This document shows positions 6,242 through 13,949 of a stretch of DNA of 16,097 nucleotides, one piece after another. The notes under the pieces are model-generated. The model was not told the DNA's origin and searched no databases. It was given only the letters and a program-made list of their open reading frames with translations. Origin of the DNA: Pseudomonadota bacterium (lineage in GTDB: Bacteria > Desulfobacterota > Desulfovibrionia > Desulfovibrionales > Desulfovibrionaceae); the NCBI GenBank assembly GCA_023438245.1, contig JAEXRD010000158.1:1-16097 (forward strand). Reading direction: 5' to 3'. Positions within the stretch are counted from its first letter, which is position 1. Every line of letters starts with the position of its first letter. Position numbers and translations under genes: made by a program.

Positions 6242-6886
6242 ATGAATCAGTCCCTGCTCACACGTTTCGGAACCCCGCGCCACCGTGTCGAACGCGCCCT
6301 GGAGAGCCTGCGCTCCGGCCAGGGCGTGCTTGTCATGGACGACGAGGACCGGGAGAACGAGGGCGACCTCATTTTTCCGGCCCAGAGCGTGGACACCGCC
6401 CAGATGGCCATACTCATCCGCGAGTGCAGCGGCATCGTCTGCCTGTGCCTCACGCCCGAGCAGGCCGACCGGCTGGCGCTGCCGCCCATGGTGGAGGCGA
6501 ACACCAGCCGCAACCAGACCGCGTTCACGGGCAGCATCGAGGCCGCCGAGGGGGTCTCCACCGGCGTCTCGGCCGCCGACCGCGTGGCCACGGTGCGCGC
6601 GGCCACGGCCCCCGGCGCCAGGCCCGGCGACCTGCGCAGGCCGGGCCACGTGTTCCCGCTGCGCGCCAGGCCCGGCGGCGTGCTGGAGCGCCCAGGCCAC
6701 ACCGAGGCCACCGTGGACCTGATGCGCCTGGCCGGGCTGGAGCCCTGCGGCGTGCTCTGCGAGCTGACCAACCGCGACGGCAGCATGGCGCGCGGGCCGG
6801 AGGTGGCGGCCTTTGCCGAGCTGCACGGCCTGCCGGTGCTGACCGTGGAGGACCTGGCCGCCTACCGCCGCGCCGAGGGCATGTAG
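6242..6886 (+). CDS. ribB: 3,4-dihydroxy-2-butanone 4-phosphate synthase
   Basis: The 214-residue enzyme converts ribulose 5-phosphate to 3,4-dihydroxy-2-butanone 4-phosphate plus formate, the four-carbon unit for riboflavin. It runs parallel to Escherichia coli RibB over its whole length (217 residues there), beginning MNQSLLTRFGTP. The acidic metal-binding motif DDEDRENEGD (33-42), the RPGHVFPLRA loop (133-142) and GHTEA (152-156) are intact. There is no GTP cyclohydrolase II (RibA) fusion, so the other riboflavin genes must lie elsewhere. The ATG has a strong AAGGAGG at the right distance. The gene stands alone behind an FMN riboswitch and ends at a terminator, so it is probably transcribed on its own and repressed by FMN. 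Confidence 0.97.
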   Translation: MNQSLLTRFGTPRHRVERALESLRSGQGVLVMDDEDRENEGDLIFPAQSVDTAQMAILIRECSGIVCLCLTPEQADRLALPPMVEANTSRNQTAFTGSIEAAEGVSTGVSAADRVATVRAATAPGARPGDLRRPGHVFPLRARPGGVLERPGHTEATVDLMRLAGLEPCGVLCELTNRDGSMARGPEVAAFAELHGLPVLTVEDLAAYRRAEGM

Positions 6887-6904
6887 CCCAGCGGCGGCGC
6901 AATG

Positions 6905-6940
6905 AAAAAGGCCGCCGGGGACACTCCTCCGGCGGCCTTC
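6905..6940. terminator. Bidirectional terminator between ribB and mltA
   Basis: AAGGCCGCCGG (6908-6918) and CCGGCGGCCTT (6929-6939) form a perfect 11-bp stem with a 10-nt loop. On the minus strand the stem is followed by TTTTT (complement of 6905-6909), a good intrinsic terminator for the mltA operon, which ends at 6966. On the plus strand it closes ribB, 22 nt after its stop, with a shorter T tail. Confidence 0.85.
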
Positions 6941-6965
6941 GCCATTCGTGGGCGGGCAGACTTTC

Positions 6966-8276
6966 CTATTCGTGGGCGACCGGACCGTCGGGCCCCTCGT
7001 GCGCCGGAGGCCCGCCCTCCAGCACGCGGCGGCTCACCAGGATGTGCAGCAGGCCGGGGTTCTTCATGCGGCCGGACACGAACTCGGCGTACGGGCCGGA
7101 GCCGCAGAACAGGTCCACGTGGCTGCCCACGATGGCCCCGCCGGTGTCCTGGGCCAGCATGATCCCGGACAGGCGCGAGGGCCCGCCGCTCTTGGGCACG
7201 GGCAGCGGCACGGTCATGGCCAGCACCGCGCCCAGCGGCACCTTGGAACGGTCCACGGCGATGGAGGCCAGCGGCGTGAGCTGGTTGCCCATGCTGCCGA
7301 AGGGCCCCCGGTCGCCCAGGCGGAAGAACACGTAGCTCAGGTCCTGGGAGAGCAGCTCGCGCTCCAGCTTGGGGTTGTCCTGCATGAACTTGCGGATGCG
7401 CGGGGCGCTGGCCTCGTCGCGGGTGAGCAGGCCCCGGCTGATGATGGTGCGGCCCAGCATGGTCAGCTCGCGTCCGTTCTTGCCCGCGAAGAGCACGTGC
7501 TTCACCGTGCCGTCGGGCAGGATGAGCCGCCCCGAGCCCTGGATGTGCAGGAAGTACAGGTCCACCCGGTTCTTGACCCAGGCGATCTCCACGCCCTTGC
7601 CGGAGAGCGCTCCGGAGAAGTCGATGTCGCCCCGGCCGTGGTACGGCTTGATGCCGTTCTTGGTCATGCGGTAGAACAGCTTCTGGCCCTTCCAGCGCGA
7701 GTGGAACTCGCCCAGGTCCACGGTGAGCAGGTCCGGCGGCGGGCCGTAGATGGCGTAGGGGTAGTCCTTGTGCGGCTCCAGGCTGGCCTCCAGGTAGGGC
7801 TCGTAGTAGCCCGTCACCAGAGTCTCCCGCTCCAGCGGGTACCAGGCGAACAGCCGGGCCAGGAGCTCCGGGTCCTCGTCCAGGTAGGGCAGCGCGGCCA
7901 GCAGCTCGCCCACAGTCTGGCGCACCATGCCCCAGGTCAGGCGCAGGCCGGGGCGGCGCACCGCCAGCTCGCCGGAGGGCTTGGACGAGGCGTAGGCCAG
8001 GTTGGCCTTGAGCCCCGGCTCCAGGTCGCGCCAGCTTTTCAGGCCCTGGCTGGCCACGTCCAGCTGGCGCACGCGGGCCAGGCTCTCCTCCAGGCTCAGC
8101 GGCTGCTCCACCACGGGCGGCGGAGGCGGCGGCGCAGGCGGAGGGGGCGGCGGCGCGGGCCGGGCGCAGGCGAAGAGCAGCAGGCAGCAGGCCAGCGCGG
8201 CCAGCGCAGTCCGCAGGGAAGGCAGCGGGCGGGGGCGCGTCCCGGCAGGCGGGCGCGCGTTCGTGGTCCGGATCAT
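6966..8276 (-). CDS. mltA: Membrane-bound lytic murein transglycosylase A, lipoprotein
   Basis: The 436-residue enzyme should cleave the MurNAc-GlcNAc bond of peptidoglycan, producing 1,6-anhydro ends, from the inner face of the outer membrane. A signal sequence ends in LLFAC (lipidated Cys37). A proline-rich spacer (40-54) with two runs of six prolines follows. The MltA domain starts at about 120; TGYYEPYL and KNRVDLYFLHIQGSG are family-typical. A C-terminal 3D domain carries the three aspartates Asp342, Asp377 (QDTGGAI) and Asp388 (VDLF). The start at 8276 is chosen because it gives the signal peptide and overlaps the upstream stop as ATGA. The same frame stays open far upstream only because of high GC. 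It is the last gene of an operon that ends at the shared terminator. Confidence 0.95.
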   Translation of the reverse strand: MIRTTNARPPAGTRPRPLPSLRTALAALACCLLLFACARPAPPPPPPAPPPPPPVVEQPLSLEESLARVRQLDVASQGLKSWRDLEPGLKANLAYASSKPSGELAVRRPGLRLTWGMVRQTVGELLAALPYLDEDPELLARLFAWYPLERETLVTGYYEPYLEASLEPHKDYPYAIYGPPPDLLTVDLGEFHSRWKGQKLFYRMTKNGIKPYHGRGDIDFSGALSGKGVEIAWVKNRVDLYFLHIQGSGRLILPDGTVKHVLFAGKNGRELTMLGRTIISRGLLTRDEASAPRIRKFMQDNPKLERELLSQDLSYVFFRLGDRGPFGSMGNQLTPLASIAVDRSKVPLGAVLAMTVPLPVPKSGGPSRLSGIMLAQDTGGAIVGSHVDLFCGSGPYAEFVSGRMKNPGLLHILVSRRVLEGGPPAHEGPDGPVAHE

Positions 8277-9430
8277 GGTTCGTTCTCGTAGGGCTTGTAG
8301 CCGACGCGCGAGGTCAGCACCTCTTTGTACTCCTCGCCGTAGATCTGCAGCATCACCATCATGAAGCTCAGGATCAGCGGGCCGTAGAAGATGCCCAGCG
8401 CGCCGAAGGCGTGGATTCCGCCCAGGATGGACAGGAAGATGTAGAAGGGCGAGACCTGGGCCGCGCGCTTCATCAGCAGGGGCCGCAGGATGGTGTCGAT
8501 GTTGGTGACCACCAGCACGTTCCACAAAAGCAGGAACAGGGCCCAGTTCTGGTTGCCGAAGAAGAACATGTAGGCCGTGGCCGGAATCCAGATCAGGCCG
8601 GTGCCGATGACCGGGATGAAGGCCGCCAGGCCCATCATGGTGCCCCAGAACAGCGGCGGAATGCCCACGATGTACAGCCCCAGCGCGCCCGTCAGGCCCT
8701 GCAGCACGGCGATGAGCACGCTGCCGAAGAGCACCGCCCGGGCCACGCGCTGCATGCTGTCGATGAGGATGTCCTCCTGGTGGGTGCGCAGCGGGGCCAG
8801 GTACTTGAGCTTCTGCACGATGGCCGTGCCCTCGAGCAGGAAGTAGAAGACCATGAAGACCATGAGGAAGAAGCGCAGCAAAAGCTTGGCCATGTTGCCC
8901 ACCAGCACGGTGCTGGCATCCAGCATGTAGCCGCTGATGCTGTTGGCCAGGGTCAGGAAGCGGGCCTGGATGGCCGCCTCGTCGATGTGCAGGAAGGGGA
9001 AGGTCTCGCGCAGCCAGGCCACATAGGGCGCAATGCGTTCGTCCTTGAGCAGGGCGATGAAGTCGGTGTTGGCCGCCCAGTGGTTGATGGCCGAGAGCGA
9101 GCTCATGCCCTGGGTCACCAGGCCCCAGACCAGGAAGGCCAGGGGCAGGATGAGCGCGAACACGGCCAGCGCCACGGTGACGCCCGCGGCGATGGCGTTG
9201 CGCCCGCCCAGGCGCTTGGCCAGCCACGCGTACACCGGCGAAAAGATGATGGACAGCGCCGAGGAGACGATGATGGTGTGCAGGAAGGGCTCCACCAGCA
9301 CGAAGCCCAGGATCAGGGCGAAGATCAGGAAGGCCAGCAGGAAGTAGGAGAAGATCTTGCTGGAGTGCCTGCCCCCGGGCGAGCCGTCGGGGGCGGGGGT
9401 GGGCGGGGTGTCCGGCGTGCTGTTCAGCAT
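8273..9430 (-). CDS. AI-2E/PerM (TqsA-like) family membrane protein
   Basis: The 385-residue integral membrane protein has a Pro-rich cytoplasmic N-terminus (1-24). Paired helices (about 28-70) and a helical pair at 78-106 follow. A soluble insertion (about 110-175) comes next, and then a C-terminal bundle. The family signature FIPVIGTGLIWIP (271-283) and the LGGIHAFGALGIFYGPLI segment (336-353) are present. The family is named for a proposed role in autoinducer-2 export, but members also include sodium/proton antiporters and proteins of unknown substrate, so the substrate is open. The ATG at 9428-9430 overlaps the end of the hybrid kinase gene by 7 nt, with a GGAG upstream. Its own stop overlaps the mltA start by 4 nt, so all three genes are probably translated from one message. 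Confidence 0.9.
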   Translation of the reverse strand: MLNSTPDTPPTPAPDGSPGGRHSSKIFSYFLLAFLIFALILGFVLVEPFLHTIIVSSALSIIFSPVYAWLAKRLGGRNAIAAGVTVALAVFALILPLAFLVWGLVTQGMSSLSAINHWAANTDFIALLKDERIAPYVAWLRETFPFLHIDEAAIQARFLTLANSISGYMLDASTVLVGNMAKLLLRFFLMVFMVFYFLLEGTAIVQKLKYLAPLRTHQEDILIDSMQRVARAVLFGSVLIAVLQGLTGALGLYIVGIPPLFWGTMMGLAAFIPVIGTGLIWIPATAYMFFFGNQNWALFLLLWNVLVVTNIDTILRPLLMKRAAQVSPFYIFLSILGGIHAFGALGIFYGPLILSFMMVMLQIYGEEYKEVLTSRVGYKPYENEP

Positions 9431-11028
9431 GGGCGCTCCGTGGGGCGGCGGGCGGAGAGTTCGCCGCGCAGCAGGTTCTTGAGCCGCTCCAGGTCCGCGG
9501 GCTTGCTCAGCGCGTGGTTCATGCCCGCCTGGAGGCAGCGCTGGCGCGAGCCCGCCGTGGCGTCGGCGGTGAGCGCCACGATGGGCGTGTCCGCCCTGGC
9601 CCCGGTCTGGCCCGCGCGGATCATCTTGGCGATGCTCACCCCGTCCAGATACGGCAGTTGCAGGTCCAGCACCAGCGCGTCCACGTCCCCGGCCCGGAGG
9701 GCATCCACGGCCAGCCGACCGTCCTCCGCGCCCACGGCCCGCACCCCGCAGCGCTCCAGCGCGCGGGTCAGCACCAGGCGGTTCACCAGGTCGTCCTCCA
9801 CCACCAGGATGTGCGCGCCGCGCAGCACGTCCTCGCCCGCGTCCCGGGCGCAGTCCGCCGCGTGCGCGCCCTGGGCCTCATCGGCGGCTTGGGGCGCGCC
9901 GAGCCGCACAAAGGGCAGCGCGAAATGGAAGGCGCTGCCCGCCCCGGGAGAGCTTTCCGCCCAGATGCGCCCGCCCAGAAGCGCCACCTGGCGCTCGCAC
10001 ATGGCCAGCCCCAGGCCCAGCCCGCCGCACCGGCGGGTCAGGTAGGGCTCGGACTGGGTGAAGGGGGCGAAAAACCGGGAGAGTTCCTCCGGGGTCATGC
10101 CCTTGCCGGTGTCGCGCACGGTGAACAGCACCGACACCGTCTCCGGGCCGAGGCCCGCGTCCACGGGCAGGGGGTCGGGCCCGGCCTCCAGGGTCACTCC
10201 GCCGCTGGGCGTGTTGCGCAGGGCATTGCCCACCAGCTGATCCAGCACGGCGGACAGCGCGCCCCGGTTGCCCCGCAGGCGCACGGGAACCGGCCCCAGC
10301 TTGAGCGAGAAATCCAGCCCCAGCCGCCCGGCCTCGACCCTGTGCGGGCGGGCCGCCTGCTCCAGCAGGGCGCGCAGGTCGAAGGCCTCGGCCCGGTCGC
10401 GCACGGCGTCCTCGTCCAGCTGGGAAAAATCCAGCAGCCGGGTCAGCACCTCGCCGAAGTCCAGGGCCGAGCGCTTGATCTGCTCGGCCAGCTCGCGCTG
10501 CTCGCCCCCCAGGCCGGAGAGCAGCAGCAGCTCGGCCATGCCCAGGATGCCGTTGATGGGGGTGCGCAACTCGTGGCTCACGGTGGCCAGGAAGGCGCTC
10601 TTGGCCTGGCTGGCCTCCTCGGCGGCGCGGCCCGCGCGCCTCAAATCCCGCTCCATGCACGACTTGGCCAGGGCCAGCTCGATGACGCCGCGCAGCTCGC
10701 GGTCCTCGAAGGGCTTGAGCAGGTAGCCGAAGGGCGCGGTGGAGAGCGCCCGGGCCATGGTCTCCTCGTCGGAATAGGCCGTGAGGAAGACCACGGGGAT
10801 GTCGCAGTCCCGGCCGATGCGGGCCGCGGCCTCGGTGCCGTCCATGCCGCCGGCCAGGTGGATGTCCATGAGCACGAGGTCCGGGCGCAGGGCCAGGGCG
10901 GCCTCGACGGCCTCCTCGCCACTGCCCGCGCTGCCGGCCGGGGCGTAGCCCAGCCGCGAGAGCGCGCCCTGGATGTCCAGGTTGACGATGCGCTCGTCTT
11001 CCACCACGAGGATTCTGGGCTTGGTCAT
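9424..11028 (-). CDS. Cytosolic hybrid histidine kinase (REC-HisKA-HATPase-REC)
   Basis: The 534-residue protein has no membrane segment and no PAS or other sensor domain. An N-terminal receiver (about 4-120) has phosphoacceptor Asp55 in LVLMDIHLAGGMDG and Lys105. A kinase core follows with His152 in ATVSHELRTPING, N-box Asn268, DTGKGM starting at Asp306, and GGLGLGLA (335-342). A second receiver (about 405-525) has Asp455 in ALVLDLQLPYLDG and Lys509. The first receiver is probably the input, phosphorylated by another kinase, and the second a relay or output site. The start at 11028 is preferred over an ATG 57 nt upstream. A clear AGGAG lies 4 nt before it, and the receiver then begins at the usual MTKPRILVVEDE. 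It heads the operon with the AI-2E family protein and mltA. Confidence 0.92.
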   Translation of the reverse strand: MTKPRILVVEDERIVNLDIQGALSRLGYAPAGSAGSGEEAVEAALALRPDLVLMDIHLAGGMDGTEAAARIGRDCDIPVVFLTAYSDEETMARALSTAPFGYLLKPFEDRELRGVIELALAKSCMERDLRRAGRAAEEASQAKSAFLATVSHELRTPINGILGMAELLLLSGLGGEQRELAEQIKRSALDFGEVLTRLLDFSQLDEDAVRDRAEAFDLRALLEQAARPHRVEAGRLGLDFSLKLGPVPVRLRGNRGALSAVLDQLVGNALRNTPSGGVTLEAGPDPLPVDAGLGPETVSVLFTVRDTGKGMTPEELSRFFAPFTQSEPYLTRRCGGLGLGLAMCERQVALLGGRIWAESSPGAGSAFHFALPFVRLGAPQAADEAQGAHAADCARDAGEDVLRGAHILVVEDDLVNRLVLTRALERCGVRAVGAEDGRLAVDALRAGDVDALVLDLQLPYLDGVSIAKMIRAGQTGARADTPIVALTADATAGSRQRCLQAGMNHALSKPADLERLKNLLRGELSARRPTERPC

Positions 11029-11101
11029 GGGCTCCTGCCGAGGCGGGCTTGCCGGGTGCAGGAAAGTGGGGTCGCGCCCGGACATGGCGGCTGCTTGTCT
11101 C

Positions 11102-11130
11102 CCTTAAGCCCTTGCGCCCCCCGCGGTCAA
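11102..11130 (-). promoter_or_regulatory. Candidate promoter of the hybrid-kinase operon, with inverted repeat
   Basis: On the minus strand TTGACC (complement of 11125-11130) is a five-of-six -35 match. It lies 17 nt from TTAAGG (complement of 11102-11107), a poor -10. The inverted repeat CCCTTGC (11109-11115) / GCAAGGG (11131-11137) brackets the spacer and abuts the -35. It could be an operator. Confidence 0.3.
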
Positions 11131-11211
11131 GCAAGGGCGCGGGATTTGCCGCGCTGGCGCGCATTTCCAGGGTCCGCTTACAGGAAAATTACGGAACAGG
11201 CCACGCGGTTC

Positions 11212-11240
11212 TTGAATTTTCGTTCCGATGTGTCTATTGG
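11212..11240 (+). promoter_or_regulatory. Candidate promoter of the amino-acid importer operon
   Basis: TTGAAT (11212-11217) is separated by 17 nt from TATTGG (11235-11240), inside the most AT-rich part of the intergenic region. This gives a leader of about 140 nt. The -10 is weak, so the exact site is uncertain. Confidence 0.35.
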
Positions 11241-11385
11241 GTTGGCTTGGCGCAGCGATGCGTTTGGCCCTGCTGCGCGCAATTTTCGTCGCCCCTCGGC
11301 GGTCCGGAGCACCGGGCCCGGCTGGCGGGCATGTCGGCATTTGTCCCCCTGCAACCGCAACATGATCCAACTGGAAGGAGACCTC

Positions 11386-12192
11386 ATGAAACGCCTGTTC
11401 AAGTCCCTGGTTCTCGCCGCCGCCTGCGCGGCCCTCGCCCTCGGCGTGGCCGGCTGTGGCAAGAAGGAGGAGAAGAAGGAAGAGAAGCCCGCCGCCGCCG
11501 CCCCGGCCCCGGCTGGCCCCAAGACCATCGTCTTCGCCTGTGACGCCGCCTACCCCCCGATGCAGTACGTCAACGACCAGAAGGAAATCGTGGGCTTCGA
11601 GGTCGACGTGATCAAGGCCGCCGCCGAGAAGGCCGGCTTCAAGGCCGAGTTCAAGAACACCGCCTGGGACGGCATCTTCGCCGGTCTGGCCGCTGGCAAG
11701 TACGACGCCATCTCCTCCTCCGTGTCCATCACCGAAGAGCGCAAGGCCACCATGGACTTCTCCGAGCCCATCATGGCCATTGAGCAGATGCTCGTGGTTT
11801 CCACCAAGGAGAAGGCCACCGACCTGGCCGGCCTGAAGGGCAAGACCATCGGCGCCCAGATCGGCACCACCAGCTACCTGGTCATCAAGGACGTGAAGGG
11901 CTTCAAGGCCATCAAGACCTACGACGAAGTGGGCCTGGCCATGGAAGACCTGGTGAAGGGCAGCATCCAGGCCGTCGTCGCCGACAGCCCGGTGGCCGTC
12001 GAGTACACCACCAAGAAGCACGCCGACAAGATCAAGATCGCCGCCACCCTGAAGAGCGACAAGGTCGAGAACATCGGCATCGCCGTGAAGAAGGGCAACA
12101 AGGAAGTCCTCGACCTCGTGAACAAGGGCCTCGCCGCCATCAAGGCCGACGGCACCTTCGACAAGATCAAGGCCGCCCACAAGATGCAGTAA
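11386..12192 (+). CDS. Polar amino-acid ABC importer, substrate-binding lipoprotein
   Basis: The 268-residue protein has a signal ending in VAGC (lipidated Cys24). A Lys/Glu then Ala/Pro linker (25-45) precedes a family 3 (GlnH/HisJ-type) binding domain. Recognisable parts are FACDAAYPPMQY near 50-61, GFEVDVIKAAAEKAGF, and WDGIFAGLAAGKYDAI. Arg119, in SITEERKATMDFSEP, is expected to hold the ligand carboxylate, and Asp200, in VVADSPVAV, the amino group. It captures an amino acid in the periplasm for the permease and ATPase encoded downstream. Glutamine, a basic amino acid or a cystine-like ligand are all possible; the sequence alone does not settle which. The ATG follows GGAAGGAG by 5 nt. Codon choice is strongly biased to C-ending codons (AAG, GAC, ATC), as in highly expressed proteins. 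Confidence 0.95.
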   Translation: MKRLFKSLVLAAACAALALGVAGCGKKEEKKEEKPAAAAPAPAGPKTIVFACDAAYPPMQYVNDQKEIVGFEVDVIKAAAEKAGFKAEFKNTAWDGIFAGLAAGKYDAISSSVSITEERKATMDFSEPIMAIEQMLVVSTKEKATDLAGLKGKTIGAQIGTTSYLVIKDVKGFKAIKTYDEVGLAMEDLVKGSIQAVVADSPVAVEYTTKKHADKIKIAATLKSDKVENIGIAVKKGNKEVLDLVNKGLAAIKADGTFDKIKAAHKMQ

Positions 12193-12234
12193 GACGGTTG
12201 CCGCGAAAAGCGCACCGACTCCAGAGCAAAGACA

Positions 12235-12262
12235 CCGGGGGCCGCCAACTGGCGGCCCCCGG
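12235..12262 (+). repeat. Intercistronic 12-bp hairpin after the binding-protein gene
   Basis: CCGGGGGCCGCC (12235-12246) and GGCGGCCCCCGG (12251-12262) pair perfectly around an AACT loop. No T run follows, so it is not a full intrinsic terminator. Its place between the binding-protein and permease genes is typical of hairpins that protect the upstream message or partly block read-through. That would give more binding protein than permease. Confidence 0.8.
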
Positions 12263-12287
12263 CATTCCAAACATAAGGCCAACACGC

Positions 12288-13056
12288 ATGACAGAAGCAC
12301 GAACCATCGACGTGGGCGAGGGCGCGGCGATCCCCAGCAAGAGCGACTGGGGCCTATTCAACGCCTGGACCATCAGCATCACCTTCGCCGTCCTCTCCAT
12401 CTGCTACCTGTATTTCTTCGAGCCCGCCCCCTACCAGCGCATCCTGCACTACCTGGCCGACGGCGTGATCATCACCTTCGAGGTGACGGTCATGAGCATC
12501 GTCTGCGCCTGCTGCATCGGGCTCATCACCGGGCTTGGACGCGTCTCCAAGAACAAGGCCATCAATCTCGTGGCCTCCACCTACGTCGAGATCATCCGCG
12601 GCATCCCGCTGCTGGTCCAGCTCTTCTACATCTACTACGCGCTGGGCCGGTTCCTCAACGTGCACGACCTCACCGCCGCGGTCATCGCCATGAGCGTGTG
12701 CTACGGCGCCTACATGGGCGAGGTCTTCCGCGCGGGCATCACCGCCATCGACAAGGGCCAGACCGAGGCCGCCAGAAGCCTGGGCTTCAACTCCAAGCAG
12801 ACCATGTTCCTGGTCATCCTGCCGCAGGCCTGGCGCACCATCCTGCCGCCGGTGGGCAACGAGTTCATCGCCCTTTTGAAGGACACCTCGCTGGTGTCCA
12901 TCCTGGCGGTGTCCGACCTGCTGCGCCGCGGTCGCGAGATCTCCAGCGAATCCTTCCTGTATTTCGAGACCTACACCATGGTCGCCCTGGTCTATCTGGT
13001 CATCACGCTGCTGCTCTCCAAGGGCGTCAGCATCATGGAAGCGAGGCTCAGCCACT

Positions 13057-13070
<14 letters not shown>
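12288..13070 (+). CDS. Polar amino-acid ABC importer, permease
   Basis: This 260-residue HisM/GlnP-type inner-membrane permease has a first segment at about 26-43 that follows a cytoplasmic N-terminus. The transport core has about five more helices (58-83, 95-120, 127-148, 190-210, 228-246). The cytoplasmic EAA loop, which docks the ATPase, is at 160-190: TEAARSLGFNSKQTM followed by ILPQAWRTILPP. Only one permease gene is present, so it should act as a homodimer. The start at 12288 is chosen because it lies after the intercistronic hairpin and gives the normal length; the frame is open upstream to 12198. The ribosome-binding site is weak (AAGG, 9 nt away), in keeping with lower expression than the binding protein. 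It overlaps the ATPase gene by 14 nt. Confidence 0.93.
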
Positions 13071-13803
<733 letters not shown>

Positions 13804-13826
13804 CCCTGGACTGGGGCCACCATACT

Positions 13827-13862
13827 GGGCCGCTCTCCCGCTACGGGGGCGCGGCCTTTTTT
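13827..13862 (+). terminator. Rho-independent terminator of the importer operon
   Basis: GGCCGC (13828-13833) pairs with GCGGCC (13851-13856). An inner CTCCC/GGGGG extension surrounds a GCTAC loop. The stem is followed directly by TTTTTT (13857-13862). This is the clearest intrinsic terminator in the window. Confidence 0.93.
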
Positions 13863-13888
13863 CATGCGCCTGCGCACTGGCCACCGGC

Positions 13889-13917
13889 TTGCGCCCTGGG
13901 CCCGGCAGGGCTACAGT
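13889..13917 (+). promoter_or_regulatory. Candidate promoter of the DUF3298-like lipoprotein gene
   Basis: TTGCGC (13889-13894), a 17-nt spacer and TACAGT (13912-13917, four of six) lie between the importer terminator and the ATG at 13950. The gene must have a promoter here, because the terminator upstream is strong. The -35 match is weak. Confidence 0.35.
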
Positions 13918-13949
13918 GCCTGGAAACGCCAAGAAATCCGGAGGGCCAC

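Larger units (their letters stand above)
11029..11385. promoter_or_regulatory. Divergent promoter region between the hybrid-kinase operon and the amino-acid importer
   Basis: The 357 nt hold no supported gene. Towards the kinase there is a minus-strand promoter candidate at 11102-11130 overlapped by an inverted repeat. Towards the importer there is a promoter candidate at 11212-11240. Next comes a 7-bp leader hairpin, GCGCAGC (11250-11256) with GCTGCGC (11272-11278), almost at the predicted transcript start. The rest is a leader of about 110 nt ending in a strong GGAAGGAG. The stretch around 11180-11245 is AT-richer than its surroundings, as expected for a promoter. Confidence 0.6.

Noticed and set aside
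8277..9227. Upstream extension of the mltA frame to a 753-residue protein
   Set aside because: The extra part overlaps the AI-2E family gene in another frame and has His/Arg/Gly/Pro-rich low-complexity composition. The real start gives a lipoprotein signal and an ATGA overlap.
8273..9430. Quorum sensing by autoinducer-2 from the AI-2E family name
   Set aside because: The family has members with other or unknown substrates, and no LuxS, LuxP or Lsr gene is in the window. The name alone does not support the function.
11029..11085. Alternative start of the hybrid kinase 57 nt upstream
   Set aside because: It adds 19 residues of unstructured sequence before a normally starting receiver domain and lacks the AGGAG found before the ATG at 11028.
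9514..11385. Upstream extension of the importer binding-protein frame to 892 residues
   Set aside because: It runs antisense through the hybrid kinase gene. The true start at 11386 has a strong ribosome-binding site and a lipoprotein signal peptide.
12198..12287. Upstream start for the permease gene
   Set aside because: The extra 30 residues would be encoded across the intercistronic hairpin and do not resemble a permease N-terminus.
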